Positions 39,220 to 49,596 are shown, counted from the first letter of the stretch. The stretch is 64,000 nucleotides of DNA from an uncultured Pseudomonadales bacterium (GCA_949372635.1 CASIAB010000004.1:62001-126000); one strand, 5' to 3'. Notes: generated by a model from the sequence alone, not told the origin. A program made the numbers and translations.

Positions 39220-39343
39220 TGCAAGGAAGTCTCTGAAGCTCGGGCTCGGAAAAATGCGGAATTATACTCTTTTATGGAAAAATCAGCCAGAAACAGGCCT
39301 GATATCTAGGTCTTTGTAGCACGTTGAGGAGATGGATAGAGTA

Positions 39344-39589
39344 CTAATCCGCCCTATCGGGACCTTCAGCCAATTTATCCGGCTTCAAACTTGCCAGCCC
39401 CTTCTTGAATAGGACTGTCGCGAGCACCAGAAGTATGATGATAAGCACACCCTGCCCTACCAGAGTATTGACCACGGAAATGGTTTCGGGCCTAGTAGAG
39501 ATAAAAATCAGATTAATCAACGTAGCCAATGCCATTATAGACACCAGAGCGGAAGTAATGAGCTGGATCACGGCTAGTAGTTTGTTCAT
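39344..39589 (-). CDS. Small two-helix membrane protein (81 aa)
   Basis: Two hydrophobic helices (about residues 3-30 and 43-66) are followed by a short charged tail (KPDKLAEGPDRAD). It overlaps the 3' end of the upstream acyltransferase fragment by 4 bp (ATGA), which supports a real coupled gene. Family not recognised. The tail is cytosolic by the positive-inside rule. Confidence 0.6.
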   Translation of the reverse strand: MNKLLAVIQLITSALVSIMALATLINLIFISTRPETISVVNTLVGQGVLIIILLVLATVLFKKGLASLKPDKLAEGPDRAD

Positions 39590-39915
39590 GCTGAGGCACT
39601 ATCCTGCTGTTTATGAAACGACTTGAAATGCGCAGAGCCATCAGCACCTAAAAATCGACCAAGAGTCTTCGCGTCTGTCTTACGGGCATCTACAACAATG
39701 AGCCTCTCTAAAGAGTCATCGAAATTAGGCTGTATATTAAAGCAGACAAGCTTACCATTTTCCGAGAGGTAATGGCGCAGAAGTACCGGGACTGCCCTGC
39801 TTGAATCACATTGTCCTATCAGGTTACTCAACATCTTAACATTCGATAACTCGGTACGCATCTCGCTAGTCCAAACACGATTCATGACCTTATGCGGAGT
39901 TATTGGCGTGACCAA
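39586..39915 (-). pseudogene. C-terminal fragment of a lysophospholipid/N-acyltransferase-like protein
   Basis: The 109-residue product contains VPVLLRHYLSENGKLVCFNIQPNFDDSLERLIVVDARKTD... (about residues 42-80), ending LGRFLGADGSAHF. This resembles the C-terminal end of OlsB/hemolysin-like acyltransferases, where a PxLLRxYLxxGGxxxxFNVDPxF-type segment precedes a short end. The catalytic HxxxxD and the rest of the enzyme are missing upstream, where no frame continues. It is best read as a truncated remnant, although overlap with the small membrane gene suggests it may still be translated. Confidence 0.45.
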
Positions 39916-40301
39916 CTAATCGAATTGTCTTGCCTTGAAATTTGTCATCATAGTATCTGCGATAAGAGCGCGGGCATACCCGCGGGCAGGTAGCTGGCAG
40001 AATCTGTGCTGGATTTTTGCAAAATCTGGAGGAATTTCCTTCTATCAATGGGTCGCCGACCGGTTCGATCGAAATTTGATAAGGCTTCTATCCATCAGTA
40101 TTGTTATCTAGCTATTTCGATAGCCGATCAATTATCGCATTCGTACAAAAAAGCCTCAATCAGACTGACCTGATAATCGTAATTGAGTCATCGCAAAGCT
40201 TTCCAGAACTAGGCAGCATCTCTGCCGATAGCTAATACAGTAGCGAAGCTGTCTGGCCCACTGTTACTATCTATTGTCAACGAAAATGGAAAATCTACAG
40301 T
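39916..40301. other. Intergenic region with one stem-loop
   Basis: Between a leftward fragment and a rightward operon. It holds a perfect CGCGGG-CATA-CCCGCG stem-loop at 39969-39984, without a T-run on either side, and otherwise AT-rich sequence likely to contain the promoter for the rightward genes. No ORF recognised. Confidence 0.4.
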
Positions 40302-40706
40302 ATGCTTGGAAAAATACTATTAACTCTTGCGGTGATGGTTATCGCCTTTTTATTTGTGCGCCAACGCGACATGAAGGAAAAGAGTAGTCCTGCCCTAATC
40401 ACTCTGGACCCAGCGAAATCTAAAGAAAAGACAGTCAAACCTGATGATCACAATCTATCTGCAGATTTAAGGCTCGGCGCTTACATGTTCCTCGCCCTTG
40501 TGATCGGTTTAGGTGCCGCTCTGTATTATTTTCAATGGCAAGACGACCACTCTATTCTAACGGTGCGACTTCACAGCGAAGGCCAGGCCGAAGCCGTTGT
40601 ATATCAAACCTATAAATTTGAAATGAAGGAACGCTCCTTCACAACCCTAGATGGTATCCTCGTCACGGTGGCGAGCAGCGAGCGCATGGAAGTCGAAGGC
40701 CTATAG
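40302..40706 (+). CDS. Small membrane protein upstream of molybdoenzyme
   Basis: A 134-residue protein with an N-terminal helix (LLTLAVMVIAFLFV), a charged linker, and a second helix (MFLALVIGLGAALYYF), then a beta-rich C-terminal domain reading VRLHSEGQAEAVVYQTYKFEMKERSF. Two-helix proteins of this type occur just upstream of FdhF/YdeP-like oxidoreductases, but I know of no assigned role. Its stop is 5 bp before the ribosome site of the next gene. Confidence 0.7.
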   Translation: MLGKILLTLAVMVIAFLFVRQRDMKEKSSPALITLDPAKSKEKTVKPDDHNLSADLRLGAYMFLALVIGLGAALYYFQWQDDHSILTVRLHSEGQAEAVVYQTYKFEMKERSFTTLDGILVTVASSERMEVEGL

Positions 40707-40725
40707 CGATCAGAAGGAAAACAGT

Positions 40726-42939
40726 ATCAACGGAAAACCCAACAAGGCGATAACCGGGGGTGGCTTCAAGGCCATGCAGTACGTGCTGTCCTGCGCCCAG
40801 AAAGTTGGTACCCGCAAGTTAGCCAGCGCCGTGCAGTCGAAGAATACCTGCAAGGCCTGCGCCTTCGGTACTGGGGGGCAACGGGGCGGCCTGCACAATG
40901 AATACAGTAGCCGCATAGAGATCTGCAATAAGAATATCCAAGCACAAATGAGCGATATCCGAGACCCGATACCGCCTCAGATATTCGAACAGAACAGCAT
41001 CAGTGAACTGCGAGAACTTAGCGCCAAGCAACTTGATGACCTAGGTCGCTTATCGCTTCCACTGCACAAATCGGCGCAGTCCGATAATTACGAAGCAATT
41101 AGTTATGATCGAGCCTTTGAGCTCATCGCCATACGAATGCTCTCTAGCGATCCCCCGCGCAGTTTTTTCTATGCCTCGGGCAGATCATCAAACGAAGCCG
41201 CCTTTATTCTGCAACTATTTTCACGCCTATACGGTTGCAACCACATCAATAACTGCTCCTATTACTGCCATCAGGCTTCGGGAGTCGGCCTGGGCCAAAG
41301 TATCGGTAGCGGAACCTCAACCATACAATATGGCGATTTGCACAAGGCCGATCTGATATTTGTATTTGGAGCAAACCCCGCTTCTAATCATCCGCGCTTC
41401 GTCAAAGTCCTGCTCGAATGCCGACAACGCGGCGGCCAAGTCGTCGCAGTAAACCCAGCGCGCGAGGCAGGTCTGGTGCGCTTCGCTTCGCCGAGCAACT
41501 TCAAATCTATGATTACTGGCGGCGGAGAAGTTGCTTCGCACTATATACAACCCCATGTAGGTGGCGATGTTGCTCTGATTAGCGGCATAGCGAAATACCT
41601 AGTCGAAAGCGACCTAGTGAATCAAAAGTATATCGACTCCTATTGCGAGCAATTCGATAGCTACTCGCAATTTGTAACAGAGCTAAGCTGGACCGATATC
41701 CAGAGCGAATGTGGACTGGAACGATCACAGATTGAGTCACTTGCCGATCTCTATGCGCGCAGTGAAAGAACAGTCTTCTCTTGGGGCATGGGACTTACCC
41801 ATCATCACAATGGCACTGACAACATTGAAGCCATAGCTAGCCTCGCCCTGCTGCGCGGCATGATCGGCGGCGAAGGCAAGGGGCTGTTGCCACTGCGTGG
41901 ACATAGTAATGTGCAGGGTATTGGTTCTATGGGTGTCACGCCTGCTCTGAAAGCAGAGGTTTTTTCCGCAATCGAGAAAGAATTTAAAGTGGAACTGCCA
42001 AAGTACCAAGGCATGGATACCTTAGCCTGCATTCAGGCAGCTGCTAGAGGAGAAATTGATTTCGCATTCTTGTTGGGGGGTAATCTGTTCGCAGCCAATC
42101 CGGACACGAGTTTTTCAGAGAAGGCTCTAAACCGGATTCCCTTCAAGGTAATGATCAACTCTACACTGAATCAGACTCACCTCAATGGTGTCGAGGGTGA
42201 GAATCTTATCTTGCCTATTCGAGTGCGCGACGAAGAGACACAGGCGACGACTCAGGAATCCATGTTTAACTACTTGCGGATGAGTGACGGCGGCTTCGAT
42301 AGAATCGAGGCACTGCAGTCCGAAGTCGATATAATTAGCTCTATCGCGGCAGCGGTAATAGACCAAGGCACCTTAGACTTTCGAGAATTCAAGCGCCATG
42401 ATTCTATTCGCAAAGCCATCGCCAAACTGATACCAGGGTTTGCAGCGCTCGCCGATATTGATGAGACTAAAGCGGAGTTTCATATCGAAGGGCGTTACTT
42501 GGCTAAGCCGCACTTCGCTACAAAATCTGGCAAGGCCAACTTCTGTATACCCTCGCAAACTTCTTGGAACACCAAGACGAACCAGGCCACAGAAAATACT
42601 AAACAGTTCACCCTAACCTCGGTGCGTAGCGAAGGTCAATTCAATACCATTATCTATAGCGAAGAGGATATATACCGCAGGCAGTCACATCGACACGTGC
42701 TGTTTATTAACGCAGAAGATTTAGAGAAACTCGGATTGAAGGATCAGGATAAGGTTGACGTGAGCAATGCGACCGGCGCAATGCGCAATCTAAGCATAGC
42801 GCTTTACGACATAAAACCTGGCAATGTGATGTGTTACTTCCCGGAAGCGAACATCCTTGTGCCGCAATCTGTCGACAAGAGGAGCCGAACCCCCTCTTTT
42901 AAATCAATTTCTGTTTCGATCAAGAAAGCTGCGGCCTAA
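40726..42939 (+). CDS. FdhF/YdeP-family molybdopterin oxidoreductase
   Basis: Large molybdopterin enzyme of about 737 residues, related to E. coli YdeP and FdhF. It has an N-terminal cysteine pair (CKACAFG), FYASGRSSNEAAF, HQASGVGLGQSIGSGT, GANPASNHPR, LRGHSNVQGIGSMG and a C-terminal cofactor-binding domain (FTLTSVRSEGQFNT, YFPEANIL). The start is a problem. A good AAGGA site (40714-40718) faces ATC at 40726, not ATG. The ATG at 40774 would cut off the GGGFKAM segment that aligns with the family start, and the ATG at 40651 lies inside the upstream gene. The reaction is unknown; formate or another small substrate is possible. Confidence 0.85.
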   Translation: MNGKPNKAITGGGFKAMQYVLSCAQKVGTRKLASAVQSKNTCKACAFGTGGQRGGLHNEYSSRIEICNKNIQAQMSDIRDPIPPQIFEQNSISELRELSAKQLDDLGRLSLPLHKSAQSDNYEAISYDRAFELIAIRMLSSDPPRSFFYASGRSSNEAAFILQLFSRLYGCNHINNCSYYCHQASGVGLGQSIGSGTSTIQYGDLHKADLIFVFGANPASNHPRFVKVLLECRQRGGQVVAVNPAREAGLVRFASPSNFKSMITGGGEVASHYIQPHVGGDVALISGIAKYLVESDLVNQKYIDSYCEQFDSYSQFVTELSWTDIQSECGLERSQIESLADLYARSERTVFSWGMGLTHHHNGTDNIEAIASLALLRGMIGGEGKGLLPLRGHSNVQGIGSMGVTPALKAEVFSAIEKEFKVELPKYQGMDTLACIQAAARGEIDFAFLLGGNLFAANPDTSFSEKALNRIPFKVMINSTLNQTHLNGVEGENLILPIRVRDEETQATTQESMFNYLRMSDGGFDRIEALQSEVDIISSIAAAVIDQGTLDFREFKRHDSIRKAIAKLIPGFAALADIDETKAEFHIEGRYLAKPHFATKSGKANFCIPSQTSWNTKTNQATENTKQFTLTSVRSEGQFNTIIYSEEDIYRRQSHRHVLFINAEDLEKLGLKDQDKVDVSNATGAMRNLSIALYDIKPGNVMCYFPEANILVPQSVDKRSRTPSFKSISVSIKKAAA

Positions 42940-43196
42940 GTAGCTTCTTAGCAATCCTGCGTTCACCAGCTAGCGTCACGATCTCGACTGCTATTAAAGG
43001 CAGGCTTTAGTGAGCAAAGGATAAAACCTTGTGCCGGTGCCGATCAATGGCCTTTAGATAAAGTACTCGCATTTGCTGTTAAAGACGCAATATGTAAAAA
43101 AGTTACAGTAGTGTAATCAGGGCTGTCTAGGAAGTCCTCTTTGAGGGGAAATCAACGGCTTAAATGGTTATTCTATCTCATCTGCCTGCGCCGAAA

Positions 43197-43223
43197 AGGC
43201 AATGATTGCTATACTCATTGCCT
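43197..43223 (+). other. Perfect stem-loop upstream of a hydrolase gene
   Basis: AGGCAATGA and TCATTGCCT form a perfect 9-bp stem around a 9-nt loop, ending 27 bp before the ATG at 43251. No T-run follows, so it is more likely a 5' leader structure or operator than a terminator. The rest of 42940-43196 shows nothing else recognisable. Confidence 0.5.
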
Positions 43224-43250
43224 GAAAAATTTATCTGAAATGGCTCTGAC

Positions 43251-43934
43251 ATGACCCTGCGGCGACTAACTCTAGTCACTCTCTTGCTCTTCATGGCTCC
43301 CGGCATGCTTGCCGCGGCGGAGCAGACGGTGTTGTTGCAGGATGGGACCTCCATCAAACTGTTCTTTTTCGAGCCCCATGATGTTCCACTAGCTGAGGCA
43401 AACCCGCCGCCACTGGCCATACTTATTGCAGGTGGCTCGAATAATGAATTCATGGCTAAGGCACAATTCTGGTTAGGAAAAGAGTTTGTTGATCGTGGTT
43501 GGGCAATTGCTGTTCCCATTTCGCCCGATGGAAAAGGTTTTTCTACCGGGAACAGCTCCGCCCTCCCGCAGATTATTGAACAGTTGCGCGCGACTCACAC
43601 CCTACAAGATTCCAAGCCCATATTGGTAGGCATGTCTAGTGGTGGTAGCGAAGCCATCATAATAGCCTCCCGCGACCCTTCAACCTTTCGAGGCGTTGTA
43701 GCCACACCCGGACGAATCAAGGCCGATATACCACTCGTTGAATTAGATAGCCTACCGTTCTACATCAGGATCGGAGAAAAGGATGATTTTCGTTGGAATC
43801 GAATGCTCGAACCCATGTCGCAGAGGCTGCTCACAGCCGGGGCGGAGGTAGATGCGGCGATAGTCGAGGACGCGAGGCACGTCTTCCAGCTAGATTGGGA
43901 TAACCTCGAATCTTGGCTGGGAAAACTGAAGTAG
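43251..43934 (+). CDS. Secreted alpha/beta-hydrolase-like protein
   Basis: The 227-residue protein has a signal peptide ending near MLAAAEQ. The hydrolase core is shown by AILIAGGSNNEFM, a nucleophile elbow GMSSGGSEA, an acidic residue in IGEKDDF and a late histidine in EDARHVFQ. It is short for the family, with a small or absent lid. Probably a periplasmic esterase or peptidase-like hydrolase; substrate unknown. Confidence 0.7.
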   Translation: MTLRRLTLVTLLLFMAPGMLAAAEQTVLLQDGTSIKLFFFEPHDVPLAEANPPPLAILIAGGSNNEFMAKAQFWLGKEFVDRGWAIAVPISPDGKGFSTGNSSALPQIIEQLRATHTLQDSKPILVGMSSGGSEAIIIASRDPSTFRGVVATPGRIKADIPLVELDSLPFYIRIGEKDDFRWNRMLEPMSQRLLTAGAEVDAAIVEDARHVFQLDWDNLESWLGKLK

Positions 43935-44011
43935 CCTGACCGCAAAGAACCGCCCCAGGGTGCCTCTATGGCAATCCTAGAATCGCTCTTCTTCGATCCA
44001 GTAATTGGTAA

Positions 44012-44335
44012 CTAACCCGTCAGTAAATTCTGCCGATGACGTTCGATGCGCGCTTCCTCGATATCCACGGAGAGCACAAGAAATAAACCAACCTCAGTAT
44101 CTTTCTCAGAACGGTTTCTGTATCTCCAGATTTCTGTTCCACCGGCATAGGCTAATCGCCCTACTATCTCACTACCATCGCCCTTCACTGCCAGTTAACC
44201 TTCGAGTCTAGTCCGCAAGAACTGTATAATTTCGGCTCCTGCAGTCTTAGGCGTCACAATCCAGTAAAAGTTAAAGCGCCATAGAATGCCATAATAGAGA
44301 TTGTTACCAAACCTAAGCTGACCGCGGGTTTTCAT
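44012..44335 (-). pseudogene. Small gene interrupted by an in-frame TAA
   Basis: Leftward from the ATG at 44335, 46 codons (MKTRGQLRFGNN, YYGILWRFNFYW, ending RTRLEG) reach a TAA at 44197-44195. The same frame then stays open for 60 more codons (LAVKGDGSEIVG, AYAGGTEIWRYRNRS, ending RQNLLTG) to TAG at 44014. The composition of both halves looks protein-like, so this is probably one gene of 107 codons with a single nonsense change. Family not recognised. It would fill most of an otherwise empty 496-bp gap. Confidence 0.5.
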
Positions 44336-44430
44336 GTTTAGAAGCTAAAGAAAATTAGAGAATTGATCGAATTATCTCCAGCACACCAAAAACGGACAAG
44401 TTAACTACTTACACTCCTACGAGATTCAAA

Positions 44431-45387
44431 ATGCTTGCTAGATTCAACAGCCTTTTTCCCCTATGGGCATTGTTAATTTCCCTGATCGCATTCTTTCTGA
44501 ATGCACCCTTCGCTGCGCTCAACACAGCCATCGTCCCGCTGTTAGCTGCAGTCATGTTCCTGATGGGGCTTACGCTCACCAAGACCGACGTAGAACGCAT
44601 TGTGAAAGATCCGAAACCAATTTTAGTGGGCGTAGTTCTACAATTCTTATTGATGCCGGTTATGGCTCTGACTTTCTCCAAGATGCTCCAGCTATCGAAC
44701 CAACTCACCATAGGCATGGTTCTTGTTGGTAGTTGTGCTGGCGGCACCGCTTCCAATGTCGTCTGCTATCTAGCCAAGGGTGATGTGGCACTTTCTATAA
44801 GTCTGACCATGGTCTCAACACTCATTGGGGTGATAGCGACACCATTACTTTGCGCCTTCTATCTTTCAGAAACGGTTAGTGTGGATACTCTGGCGTTACT
44901 TTTTAGCATAGTGCAGATTGTATTCATTCCAGTGGTTCTGGGATTTTCGTGCAAGCTTTTCATGAGTGATTTCTCTAATAGAGTGGACCCCTTCATTCCG
45001 ACACTGTCTGTGCTCATTATTATTCTGATTATTGCCATAGTCGTGGCACTCAATGCTGACAGACTTCTCGACGTAGGCCTAATCACCTTAATCGCCGTAA
45101 TCTTGCACAACCTGTCGGGGCTAGCTGGTGGTTATTATATTAGCCGCCTAATTGGACTGGATATAAAGCAGAGCCAGACCGTCGCTATTGAGGTGGGCAT
45201 GCAAAACTCCGGACTAGGTGTAGCCCTCGCCACTCAATTTTTTTCCGCAACAGCTGCTTTACCCGGCGCTCTGTTCAGTGTTTGGCACAACATCAGCGGT
45301 TCGTTATTGGCATCAATTTGGAGTAGAAAGAGAGCGTCGCTTGAATACCTATTAAAAGATGAAGAGTCGAGTTTGCCTGAAAAGTAA
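44431..45387 (+). CDS. Bile acid:sodium symporter (BASS) family transporter
   Basis: A membrane protein of 318 residues with about nine to ten helices. BASS motifs are MGLTLTKTDVERI, VGSCAGGTASNVVCYLAKGDVALS and EVGMQNSGLGVALA, the last two forming the crossed sodium-binding region. In bacteria such transporters carry pyruvate, pantoate or other organic anions with sodium; the substrate here is not evident. It stands alone. Confidence 0.92.
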   Translation: MLARFNSLFPLWALLISLIAFFLNAPFAALNTAIVPLLAAVMFLMGLTLTKTDVERIVKDPKPILVGVVLQFLLMPVMALTFSKMLQLSNQLTIGMVLVGSCAGGTASNVVCYLAKGDVALSISLTMVSTLIGVIATPLLCAFYLSETVSVDTLALLFSIVQIVFIPVVLGFSCKLFMSDFSNRVDPFIPTLSVLIIILIIAIVVALNADRLLDVGLITLIAVILHNLSGLAGGYYISRLIGLDIKQSQTVAIEVGMQNSGLGVALATQFFSATAALPGALFSVWHNISGSLLASIWSRKRASLEYLLKDEESSLPEK

Positions 45388-46214
<827 letters not shown>

Positions 46215-46227
46215 GAGCTCAGATAAA

Positions 46228-47535
46228 ATGATAACTAGTATTCTTAGGACTAAGTATTTCGTAGCTGCACTTTTACTCCTTTTACCTAGCGCGGCCTCGG
46301 CACAAGGCGTATTAAACGGCGCCAATACCGCTTGGATCTTAACTTCCACTGCTCTCGTTCTTTTTATGACGCTGCCAGGACTCGCACTCTTCTACGGAGG
46401 ACTTGTCAGGACTCGAAACGTACTCTCTGTACTCATGCAGTGCTTCTCAATTGCCGTTGTAGTTTCTATCCTGTGGTTGGTCGTAGGTTACAGCATAGCC
46501 TTTGGCCCTTCTGAATCGGCTTACTGGGGTGGACTGAGCAAAATGATGTTTAACGGCGTCGTTGTCGACTCCCTCTCCAACGACATTCCGGAAACTGTCT
46601 TCGCCTCTTTTCAAATGACCTTCGCAATCATTACCCCGGCTTTGATCGTCGGTGCGTTTGCGGAGAGAATTAAGTTCTCAGCCATGCTGTTGTTCTCTGC
46701 CTTGTGGGTGCTGGTAGTCTACTTCCCTGTGGCAAATTGGGTCTGGGGTGGCGGCTGGCTAGGCCAGATGGGCTTGATCGATTTCGCTGGTGGCACCGTG
46801 GTGCATGTAACGGCAGGTATTGGAGCATTGATTTTTGCTCTCGTCATTGGACAGCGCGAAGGCTTTCTAACAGCGCCGATAATGCCCCACAACCTGACTA
46901 TGAGCTTTACCGGCGCAGGTATGCTCTGGGTTGGGTGGTTTGGATTTAACGCTGGCAGCGCTCTTGCCGCTGACGGCAACGCCGGCATGGCCATGTTCGT
47001 CACACACATATCTGCTGCGACCGGCGCACTAACCTGGATGGCGATAGAATGGATAAAATTTGGCAAGCCCAGCGGCCTTGGCGCAATCACCGGCATGGTA
47101 GCAGGCCTCGCGACGATTACTCCCGCCTCCGGCTCCGTCGGACCAGCTGGCGCACTCCTCGTTGGGCTTAGCGGCGGTATTGTCTGCTATTACGCTACTA
47201 TCTACTTAAAGCAGAAGGTAAAAATCGATGATTCTCTCGATGTGTTTCCTGTGCATGGTGTCGGCGGTATCGTCGGTACTTTCCTCGCCGGCATATTAGT
47301 ATCTGGCGAACTAGGAATCTTCAGCGGTAACGGACTTGCCCAGGGCATGACTATGGGCTCGCAGGTCATGGTACAGATAATTGGAATTTTTTCGGTGGCT
47401 GCCTACACTGGCATACTCACGTTCATAATTCTAAAGGTAGTGGGTGCGATAACATCTGGCATTCGCGTCACTCAGGAAGAAGAGCAGATGGGTCTGGATA
47501 TTACAGATCATGACGAGAGAGGCTATTCTTTGTAG
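46228..47535 (+). CDS. amtB: Ammonium transporter
   Basis: The 435-residue Amt protein carries ammonium. The true start is the ATG at 46228, which gives a signal-like N-terminus ending SAASAQ and has a TTAGGAG ribosome site spanning the glnK stop. The frame is open back to 46075 inside glnK, but that is not supported. Motifs: LFYGGLVRTRNVL, ADRI-type AFAERIKFS, MPHNLTMSFTGAGMLWVGWFGFNAGS with the first pore histidine, and DVFPVHGVGGIVGT with the second. Confidence 0.96.
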   Translation: MITSILRTKYFVAALLLLLPSAASAQGVLNGANTAWILTSTALVLFMTLPGLALFYGGLVRTRNVLSVLMQCFSIAVVVSILWLVVGYSIAFGPSESAYWGGLSKMMFNGVVVDSLSNDIPETVFASFQMTFAIITPALIVGAFAERIKFSAMLLFSALWVLVVYFPVANWVWGGGWLGQMGLIDFAGGTVVHVTAGIGALIFALVIGQREGFLTAPIMPHNLTMSFTGAGMLWVGWFGFNAGSALAADGNAGMAMFVTHISAATGALTWMAIEWIKFGKPSGLGAITGMVAGLATITPASGSVGPAGALLVGLSGGIVCYYATIYLKQKVKIDDSLDVFPVHGVGGIVGTFLAGILVSGELGIFSGNGLAQGMTMGSQVMVQIIGIFSVAAYTGILTFIILKVVGAITSGIRVTQEEEQMGLDITDHDERGYSL

Positions 47536-47564
47536 TTAAGTAGTAATAGCACAGCACGCGACGA

Positions 47565-47600
47565 AGAAAGGCTGGTGGGAGCAATCCCTCCAGCCTTTCT
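47565..47600 (+). terminator. Terminator after amtB
   Basis: AGAAAGGCTGG and CCAGCCTTTCT form a perfect 11-bp stem, with an inner GGGA-GCAA-TCCC stem in the loop. It lies 30 bp after the amtB stop and just before the convergent thioesterase stop. The T-run is weak, so it may work in both directions with modest efficiency. Confidence 0.75.
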
Positions 47601-47636
47601 ATTGGACTGAGCTTCTATAACTATTACTACTCTGCG

Positions 47637-48065
47637 CTAGGTACTCTTGCGCAGAGTAGTAATGGCATAGACTAATTTATTACCTTCCATATCGTTGAAG
47701 TGCGTTGCTACCAAACAAGTAGTGCGACCATCTTTAATCAATTCCCCCTTCAGCAAAAATCTCGGCCCTAGAACTGGCGCAAAATAATCTATGCGCATAT
47801 TAACGGTTGCTGACCACTTAAAATCCTCCTGGGATTTAAATAGTGTGCGCACCGTGAATATAGAAATCATATCAACATAGGTACCAGTAAATCCCCCAAA
47901 CAACTGGTCCCTTGGGTTCAACAGATGATCAGGTAGATGAGCATCCACCTCCACTAAGCCTCGCTCCTCACGTAGAATCTTCCACTTGCTGGATTCCACT
48001 AGATCGCCTGCATTATGACCAGGCTTCAAGAATATCGGTCGGTCCACTTCTGTTTTGTTTGTCAT
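47637..48065 (-). CDS. PaaI-like thioesterase
   Basis: A 142-residue hotdog-fold protein. The segment DHLLNPRDQLFGGFTGTYVDMISIF corresponds to the PaaI-type HGG region with the His replaced by Phe (LFGG), and the domain ends VATHFNDMEGNKLVYAITTLR. Members hydrolyse acyl-CoA thioesters; the loss of the usual His makes substrate and activity uncertain. It converges with amtB. Confidence 0.72.
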   Translation of the reverse strand: MTNKTEVDRPIFLKPGHNAGDLVESSKWKILREERGLVEVDAHLPDHLLNPRDQLFGGFTGTYVDMISIFTVRTLFKSQEDFKWSATVNMRIDYFAPVLGPRFLLKGELIKDGRTTCLVATHFNDMEGNKLVYAITTLRKST

Positions 48066-48238
48066 TACCTATCCCTTGGCTGGGGCCATTTTGAGGGAAG
48101 CCCCGACTTTATAAAAGTTGGCCGAGAATGAAGCAAAAGCGATTGCTGGTCAAATCCCGCTGGCGTCACTTATACTGACGCAGGTTGTCTTATCCAAGCA
48201 CACTCTCTACCACCTAAAATAATAATTCGGAGTAAGTC

Positions 48239-49537
48239 ATGAAGAATCTCCAACAGTCTCTTATACGGGTCTGCGCTCTACTCTTGGCACTGCCCATGCT
48301 GATCGTCAACAGTCTTGCACAGGCAAACGATTTCCCAACTGCCGCACCAGAGGACGTCGGCGTATCATCCGAACGGCTACAGCGCCTCTCTAGCACTATG
48401 CAACGCTATATCGATAGCGATTTGCTTGCGGGGACAGTCTCTTTAGTGTCGCGCAACGGCAAGGTAATACATGTCGAGTCGCAGGGCTGGAAAAACAAAG
48501 AAACCAACGAGCTGATGACGGATGATTCCATCTTCGTCATCATGTCGATGACCAAACCGATAGTGTCGACCGCTTTGATGATGCTCTACGAAGAAGGTAA
48601 CTTCCTGTTAACCGACCCCATCACCGACTGGATCCCCGAGCTAAAAGGTAAGCAAGTTGTCATCGAAGAGGATGGCACTAACTATCGTATGTCTGCGCAT
48701 CGACCCATTACATTTCGCCACGTGCTTTCCCACACTGCTGGGGTCGACCCTAGCCGCGAGGTATTGACTGAAGAAGAATTAGCCCTGTTACCACGCAAGG
48801 CAACTCTGGAAGAAACGCTTATCAATCGTGCACCACTGCCCTTAAGCTTTCACCCCGGAGACGACTGGCAATATGGAAGCTCAACTGATTATGTGGCGCT
48901 ATTAGTGGAACGCATATCAGGACAGAGCCTCGTCGACTATCTACAAGAAAAAATACTCGACCCTCTAAAGATGCACGATACCTCCTATATAGTCCCTAAG
49001 GACAAGGTCGGTCGTGTTGCTGCAGTCTATAGCCCGAGTGGCCCCAACCAGACGATCGAACTCTTCCGAGAGACCGGGTATCGGGAGACAACGTATTTCG
49101 GCGGCGTAGCAGGACTTTCCTCCACGGTTTCCGACTATTGGCGCTTTAGCCAAATGTTGTTAAATGGTGGTGAGCTGGATGGAGTGAGGCTATTGAGTCC
49201 CAAGACAGTAAACCTTATGATCAGCAATCATAGTGGAGAGAATGATGTGTACATTCGCGGACCGGGATATACCTTTGGACTTGGATTTGGGCTAGTAAAT
49301 GATGCTGGCACCGCACGCGACCCGCTTACTCCCGGCACATTTAGCTGGGGTGGCGCATGGGGCACGATTTTTTGGGTTGATCCGGTGGAGAACATGATCG
49401 GCATCATGATGACTCAAATCACGACATACAGACATCTAACCGTTCGTCAGGATGTGGGCGTAACGGCCATGCAAGCTATCATAGACAGTTACAGCAATAA
49501 GCCTTATTCCGTAGCTCCTTATACAACGATAGACTGA
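48239..49537 (+). CDS. Secreted serine hydrolase, class C beta-lactamase fold
   Basis: The 432-residue protein has a signal peptide ending near SLAQAN. It belongs to the beta-lactamase/esterase EstB-like family, which covers esterases, D-aminopeptidases and penicillin-binding-like enzymes. The catalytic SxxK is SMTK (Ser103, Lys106). The second motif is WQYGSSTDY (Tyr-x-Ser replacing Tyr-x-Asn), and SHTAG and FSWGGAWGT (third motif region) are present. Such proteins usually hydrolyse small esters rather than beta-lactams. A strong terminator follows. Confidence 0.88.
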   Translation: MKNLQQSLIRVCALLLALPMLIVNSLAQANDFPTAAPEDVGVSSERLQRLSSTMQRYIDSDLLAGTVSLVSRNGKVIHVESQGWKNKETNELMTDDSIFVIMSMTKPIVSTALMMLYEEGNFLLTDPITDWIPELKGKQVVIEEDGTNYRMSAHRPITFRHVLSHTAGVDPSREVLTEEELALLPRKATLEETLINRAPLPLSFHPGDDWQYGSSTDYVALLVERISGQSLVDYLQEKILDPLKMHDTSYIVPKDKVGRVAAVYSPSGPNQTIELFRETGYRETTYFGGVAGLSSTVSDYWRFSQMLLNGGELDGVRLLSPKTVNLMISNHSGENDVYIRGPGYTFGLGFGLVNDAGTARDPLTPGTFSWGGAWGTIFWVDPVENMIGIMMTQITTYRHLTVRQDVGVTAMQAIIDSYSNKPYSVAPYTTID

Positions 49538-49556
49538 CAGGCAATCGTTTACATCA

Positions 49557-49596
49557 GGCACAAAAAAGGAGTTCAAACGAACCCCTTTTTTGTGCC
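49557..49596. terminator. Bidirectional rho-independent terminator
   Basis: GGCACAAAAAAGG and CCTTTTTTGTGCC pair perfectly, extended after one mismatch by GTTC-AAAC-GAAC. The A- and T-rich arms make it functional for both the rightward serine hydrolase and the leftward metallo-hydrolase, whose stops flank it. Confidence 0.9.
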
